Assembly (NCBI GenBank): GCA_009703925.1
Contig: WLFD01000007.1
Coordinates: 1 to 35,392, forward strand
Length of the DNA: 35,392 nt
From: Actinomycetota bacterium
GTDB taxonomy: Bacteria; Actinomycetota; Acidimicrobiia; Acidimicrobiales; Acidimicrobilacustridaceae
Reading direction: 5' to 3'
Shown here: in pieces, positions 34,102 through 35,392 of the stretch
Position numbering within the stretch: position 1 is the first letter of the stretch
Layout: every line of letters starts with the position of its first letter
The notes under the pieces: generated by a model
Database searches by the model: none
Told to the model about the DNA's origin: nothing
Seen by the model: the letters and a program-made list of their open reading frames with translations, nothing else
Translations under genes and position numbers: made by a program

Positions 34102-34272
34102 TCAGTTCTGGACGAGCAGACCTGCGTCGTGCGACAGGATCGAACGGACATCGAGCAACAGGTCGGAGACCTCGTTGGTGCTCACGAGTTCGCGATGAAG
34201 CATTTCGCCAAGCGCCTGATCGATGATCGTCAGTGCTTCGGTGATCGTGTCCAGTTCGTGAGTCTCAGTCAT
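34102..34272 (-). CDS. Short hypothetical protein, 56 aa (below ORF-track length cut-off)
   Basis: MTETHELDTITEALTIIDQALGEMLHRELVSTNEVSDLLLDVRSILSHDAGLLVQN*; AGGAG SD 5 nt upstream of ATG; occupies an otherwise empty gap. Confidence 0.7.
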   Translation of the reverse strand: MTETHELDTITEALTIIDQALGEMLHRELVSTNEVSDLLLDVRSILSHDAGLLVQN

Positions 34273-34445
34273 CGTGTCTCCTGTCGTGACCGGCGAACCG
34301 GTGGTGTCAGTCTGATTGTTCCAACTTGGTCAAACACTGCTGCTTTACTGCTGAACGCATCGTAGGGGTACGGGCGTGCAATCCGTTGGTCAATAACCCG
34401 ATTTCTTCCATGAACTTCCCGTTTCGCACTGTCACCCCGTCGCAG

Positions 34446-34451
34446 TAGCGT
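34446..34451 (+). promoter_or_regulatory. Putative -10 (TAGCGT), 8 nt before LLM ATG
   Basis: TANNNT at leaderless spacing. Confidence 0.45.
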
Positions 34452-34459
34452 CGCTTTCC

Positions 34460-35392
34460 ATGACGCCAGCCGCACCCGAGATGGGTGTCACCTATGCGAG
34501 CTTCTCCGCCCTCGGGATGCAATCCGGATTCACCGGAGCGCAGTGGTCCGCCGAACTGGGCTTTTCCTCGTTCTGGGTCGCCGAGACCACGGGTCCTGAG
34601 GCGTTCGCCACACTCGCCGCCATCGGAGCAGCCCAGCCCTCGCTCGCCCTCGGTACCGGGGTGCTGGCGATCCAGTTGCGCACTCCCGGCCTCGCCGCCA
34701 TGGGCGCCGCGACCCTTCAGGCGCTCCAACCCGACCGCGACATCCTCCTCGGCATCGGCATCTCGTCTCCGGCCGTCGTCTCCCGTTGGCACGGTGCCGA
34801 CTACGGCGACCGCCCCATGGCCCAGATGCGCGAGTACCTCACGCTCCTGCGTCAGTGCCTGAGCGGCGAAAAGGTCGACTTCGCCGGCGACTACTACTCG
34901 GTCAAGGGTTTCCGGCTCGGGGTCCGTCTCGATGAACGCCGTCCCAAGATCATCCTTGCGGCCCTCAATCCCAAGATGCTCCGCATGGCCGGCGAACTCG
35001 CCGACGGGGTCCTGCTCAACTACCTGCCGGCCACCCACGTTTCGTGGTCCGTCGAACAGGTGCGGGCCGGTGGCGACGCCACGATCTACGGCTATGTGCA
35101 TGTCGGTGTCACCGATCCCGAACCCCATCGCGACCTTGCCCGGCGCGACCTGTTCTCGTACATCGTCGTCGATTCCTATGCCGCCAACTTCGCCCGCGCC
35201 GGGTTCGCCGACGAGGTCGGAGCCGTCCGCGAATGCCATGCCGCCGGCAACCGCGAAGCGGCCCTCGCCGCCGTATCCGATCGCATGGTCGACGCCATCG
35301 ACATTCTCGGCACCCGCCAACATGTCCACGATTCGGTCAAGGCCTACGCCGACGCCGGGGTCGATGTCCCGATCATCATGCCGATGCCCTGG
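34460..35392 (+). CDS. LLM class (F420-dependent-type) flavin oxidoreductase (3' end cut off by window edge)
   Basis: MTPAAPEMGVTYASFSALGMQSGFTGAQWSAELGFSSFWVAETTGPEAFATLAAIGAAQPSLALGTGVLAIQLRTPGLAAMGAATLQAL...; open to the window end. Confidence 0.9.
   Translation, partial: MTPAAPEMGVTYASFSALGMQSGFTGAQWSAELGFSSFWVAETTGPEAFATLAAIGAAQPSLALGTGVLAIQLRTPGLAAMGAATLQALQPDRDILLGIGISSPAVVSRWHGADYGDRPMAQMREYLTLLRQCLSGEKVDFAGDYYSVKGFRLGVRLDERRPKIILAALNPKMLRMAGELADGVLLNYLPATHVSWSVEQVRAGGDATIYGYVHVGVTDPEPHRDLARRDLFSYIVVDSYAANFARAGFADEVGAVRECHAAGNREAALAAVSDRMVDAIDILGTRQHVHDSVKAYADAGVDVPIIMPMPW

Noticed and set aside
34282-34297. ACCGG-CGAA-CCGGT mini-hairpin upstream of the 56-aa ORF as a riboswitch
   Set aside because: Only a 5-bp stem with no wider conserved structure recognised; expected by chance in GC-rich DNA.

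Overview
This 35.4 kb, high-GC window looks like chromosomal actinobacterial sequence. F420-type LLM oxidoreductases, an MptB-like mannosyltransferase, DUF2332 and a bL37-like mini ribosomal protein suggest an Acidimicrobiia-type lineage; the taxonomy is inferred. I read about 38 genes, densely packed on both strands. Two are partial at the window edges, and two are short ORFs missing from the supplied ORF track. Content is mostly housekeeping, lipid/acyl-CoA and envelope functions: YchF, QueF, an MBOAT/SGNH acyltransfer pair, a PfkB kinase, an M1 aminopeptidase, CorA, glycosyltransferases, an FMN glutamate-synthase-like protein, a ferredoxin and its reductase, a CoA-transferase, an acyl-CoA dehydrogenase, an SDR, two LLM enzymes, a RecB-like nuclease and PAP2. 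I found no CRISPR array, mobile element, phage, rRNA or tRNA, and no convincing multi-gene undescribed system. The signals most worth a second look are: (1) a recurrent TANNNT hexamer 6-9 nt upstream of at least 17 start codons, implying widespread leaderless transcription; (2) a 23-bp divergent intergenic region whose two -10 hexamers overlap; (3) a 28-aa bL37-like ORF next to queF; (4) an amidohydrolase-like protein that has lost its metal-binding motifs; (5) a chagasin-like lipoprotein with a Thr-rich insertion; (6) a 14-bp perfect inverted-repeat terminator. All functional calls come from reading motifs by eye; no database search was run.
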